NCBI GenBank assembly: GCA_002383605.1
Contig: DFYK01000005.1
Location: 1 to 8,209 of the forward strand
Origin: Proteiniphilum sp. UBA4084
GTDB lineage: Bacteria > Bacteroidota > Bacteroidia > Bacteroidales > Dysgonomonadaceae
Reading direction: 5' to 3'
DNA: 8,209 nt
The notes under the pieces were generated by a model that ran no database searches, was not told where the DNA came from, and saw nothing but the letters and a program-made list of their open reading frames with translations. The position numbers and the translations under genes were made by a program. Shown here one piece after another: positions 6,458 through 8,209 of the stretch (position 1 is the first letter of the stretch; the number at the start of each line of letters is the position of its first letter).

Positions 6458-7402
6458 ATGAAGACGAGCGTAAAGAACCTTATTTTGTTGTCTTTTCTTT
6501 TGTCGGCCGCCTTCCTGCAGGGCTGCAGCGAAGAAAATGACGGTCCCGGGGAGATCGAAGAGCCGAAATATTCGGCTTATCTCACCCGTGTGTTTGAATA
6601 TACACCGGCACCCGGACAATTTGTTAATGAGTTGCCGAAGTATGCTGAGGGAGACACACCAGCTTCCATGGCGGTGAAAGCAGAAGCGGCCATTGCAGGA
6701 GATAAGGGGGGACTCATTTCGCTGGGTGGATACGGAGGCTATGTGGTGGTGGAATTTGATCACACCATTGAGAACAAAGCCGGGAAAAAAGATTTTGTCG
6801 TTTTTGGAAATGCCTACAACGGCAACAGTGAACCGGGCATCGTGATGGTTTCCGTGGACAGCAATAAAAACGGGAAGCCCGATGACACCTGGTATGAGCT
6901 GGCCGGCAGCGAATATAACAATGCTGAAACCATCCATCGGTACGCGATCACTTATTACAGGCCCGACGAAAATAAAACGCCCGTTCCCCACGGATCGCTC
7001 ACCTATGTGACCGATGCCACCTACATCCGGTGGAGTGCGGGCGAGCATGGCGAAGGATTTATCTACAAACTCCAATTTCACCAGCAGAGCTACTACCCAC
7101 AGTGGATCAACCAACCGGAACTGAAATTCATTGGAACCAAACTGGCTGACAACGTCACGGTGACAGATGAAATCTATATGCTCCAATCCTATGCGTGGGG
7201 ATATGCCGACAATGTGGCCAATAACGACACCGGAGCACAACTTGATATCGACTGGGCAGTAGACGCAGCCGGCAACAAAGCAAACTTAGCCGGGATCGAT
7301 TTTGTAAAGATTTATACCGGTGTCAATCAGTTTAACGGACGCATCGGGGAATCATCTACCGAGGTGTCCGGCGTGGCAGATCTGCATCTGTTACAGAGAT
7401 AA
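6458..7402 (+). CDS. Putative surface lipoprotein of unknown function in cobalamin uptake cluster
   Basis: I recognise this 314-residue protein only as a type often called cell surface protein in Bacteroidota, with no established activity that I know of. The signal peptide ends in lipobox LQGC with C23 as the lipidated cysteine. SEENDGPGEIEE follows, an acidic stretch like Bacteroidota surface-export signals. The mature part is a single compact region (about 38-314), probably beta-rich. It has a Gly-rich segment LISLGGYGGYVVVEFDH (86-102), FVVFGNAYNGNSEPG (113-127) and a calcium-loop-like motif DSNKNGKPDD (134-143). WYELAGSEY (145-153) and, near the end, DIDWAVDAAGN (263-273) and IDFVKIYTGVNQ (280-291) follow. 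It starts 13 nt after the btuG-like stop with no clear Shine-Dalgarno sequence, so it is probably in the same transcript. A corrinoid-binding or docking role is inferred from position only. Confidence 0.8.
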   Translation: MKTSVKNLILLSFLLSAAFLQGCSEENDGPGEIEEPKYSAYLTRVFEYTPAPGQFVNELPKYAEGDTPASMAVKAEAAIAGDKGGLISLGGYGGYVVVEFDHTIENKAGKKDFVVFGNAYNGNSEPGIVMVSVDSNKNGKPDDTWYELAGSEYNNAETIHRYAITYYRPDENKTPVPHGSLTYVTDATYIRWSAGEHGEGFIYKLQFHQQSYYPQWINQPELKFIGTKLADNVTVTDEIYMLQSYAWGYADNVANNDTGAQLDIDWAVDAAGNKANLAGIDFVKIYTGVNQFNGRIGESSTEVSGVADLHLLQR

Positions 7403-7452
7403 CTGTTTATCAATCATTGAAGTATAAAATATTAATCATCAAATAATTAAAA

Positions 7453-8205
7453 ATGAAAATGAAAAAAAATCTGTTTTACCTGTTATTTATTTCGGCATTG
7501 CTGCTGGTGTCCTGCGAAAATGAAGAGATGACCATCACGAAGGTGATGGATCTGGAGAGCAAGCTTACCCAACCCGAAACAGAGTGGACCGGTGACAAAT
7601 CGGGAACCGAGATTCCCGGAGAATGGGGATCAACCTGGAAAAATCAGTTCAGCGGCAACGACAATATCTTTCAGTTCGACAATTATTTCTCCGATTTTGT
7701 ATGGGGTGGCTTCATGTACACCAACAAGAGTGATGTCGCCACTGCAAGCTATACAAATAACAGCGCGATCACCGGAAAAGCCTACACCGGAAAAGTGTAT
7801 CTCACTGCAAATAATACAGAATCCAATCCGGCAGTGGTCTCATTCAAAGATGGTAAAACTTACCGGGTGAAAGGAATGTACATCACAAACAGCACCTATG
7901 CATATCTATCGATGAAAAACGGAGATCAGTTTGCGAAAAAATTCAGCGATGGAGATTGGTTCAAACTGGATATTTACGGGAAAGATGGCTCAGGAAATGA
8001 AAGTCGGCCAGTATCTGTGTATCTGGCCGATTTCAGGAACGGGGAAAAAGAGATATTAAATACATGGAAGTGGGTGGAGCTTTCGGGGCTTGGTGAACTG
8101 AAAAGTCTTCATTTCGATCTCACCTCTACCGATAACGGCGACTGGGGGATGAATACTCCCTCCTACTTCTGCATCGATGATCTGACCGTTTTGATGGACG
8201 AATAA
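7453..8205 (+). CDS. DUF4465 domain surface lipoprotein, probable corrinoid-uptake accessory protein
   Basis: This 250-residue lipoprotein has a signal peptide ending LLVSC, with C21 lipidated and followed by acidic ENEE. Residues about 40-248 fit the DUF4465 family. Characteristic stretches are WGGFMYTNKSD (84-94), NSTYAYLSMKNGDQFAKKF (146-164), DWFKLDIYGKDGSGN (168-182), VYLADFR (189-195), WKWVELSGLG (205-214) and DWGMNTPSYFCIDDL (230-244). The conserved Trp, Tyr and Asp residues suggest a beta-sandwich with a ligand face. From memory, DUF4465-type lipoproteins occur in Bacteroides B12 loci and may be related to the B12-binding BtuH proteins, but I cannot confirm that link, so no symbol is given. 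It follows the previous gene after a 50-nt AT-rich gap with no visible promoter box or terminator. Two starts are possible, 7453 and 7459; the second also leaves an intact signal peptide. Family is confident; ligand is inferred. Confidence 0.85.
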   Translation: MKMKKNLFYLLFISALLLVSCENEEMTITKVMDLESKLTQPETEWTGDKSGTEIPGEWGSTWKNQFSGNDNIFQFDNYFSDFVWGGFMYTNKSDVATASYTNNSAITGKAYTGKVYLTANNTESNPAVVSFKDGKTYRVKGMYITNSTYAYLSMKNGDQFAKKFSDGDWFKLDIYGKDGSGNESRPVSVYLADFRNGEKEILNTWKWVELSGLGELKSLHFDLTSTDNGDWGMNTPSYFCIDDLTVLMDE

Positions 8206-8209
8206 AAAA

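Noticed and set aside
6425..7240. 271-codon open frame on the - strand
   Set aside because: It lies fully opposite the 314-residue lipoprotein gene, which has a clear signal peptide and lipobox. The antisense translation shows no recognisable domain.
7774..7797. Direct repeat ACCGGAAAAG twice within the DUF4465 gene
   Set aside because: The two copies are short, in frame within conserved coding sequence (TGKAYTGKV) and give no sign of a mobile or regulatory repeat.

Overview
The window looks like a chromosomal segment from an anaerobic member of the Bacteroidota, probably order Bacteroidales. The main reasons are a Bacteroidota-type -7 promoter box (TATCTTTG), weak or absent Shine-Dalgarno sequences before several genes, lipoproteins with acidic residues right after the lipobox cysteine, and a BtuB/BtuG-type cobalamin uptake cluster of the kind known from Bacteroides. 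All genes lie on the + strand.

Region 1 (1-2693) is the 3' part of an acyl-CoA carboxylase operon. It holds the C-terminal part of a biotin carboxylase (cut by the window edge), a small protein carrying the biotinylated lysine, and a complete carboxyltransferase beta subunit. Together they would move CO2 from bicarbonate to biotin and then to a short acyl-CoA (propionyl-CoA, acetyl-CoA or both). The pieces are tightly packed (4-nt overlap, then a 12-nt gap).

Region 2 (2694-3166) is a 473-nt gap without genes. It holds a -7 promoter box at 2811-2818, a complete class-I-like cobalamin riboswitch aptamer (2829-3053) and an expression platform (3054-3169). Complementary segments in the platform form a three-way exclusive switch. 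The P13 hairpin (kissing L5), an antisequestor and a start-codon sequestor share strands, so bound cobalamin is predicted to hide the ATG of the next gene. I see no gene between 2694 and 2810, only AT-rich sequence and a weak GC hairpin.

Region 3 (3167-8205) is the riboswitch-controlled uptake cluster. It encodes a BtuB-like TonB-dependent outer-membrane receptor, a BtuG-like beta-propeller surface lipoprotein joined to it by a 4-nt overlap, a 314-residue lipoprotein of unknown function with a calcium-loop-like motif, and a DUF4465 lipoprotein. The model is that surface lipoproteins capture corrinoids and hand them to BtuB for TonB-driven import, with expression shut down when cobalamin is plentiful. 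No inner-membrane transporter (BtuCDF) or salvage enzyme is visible; they may lie beyond 8209. The best candidate for undescribed biology is the 314-residue lipoprotein together with the detailed switch logic of the riboswitch.
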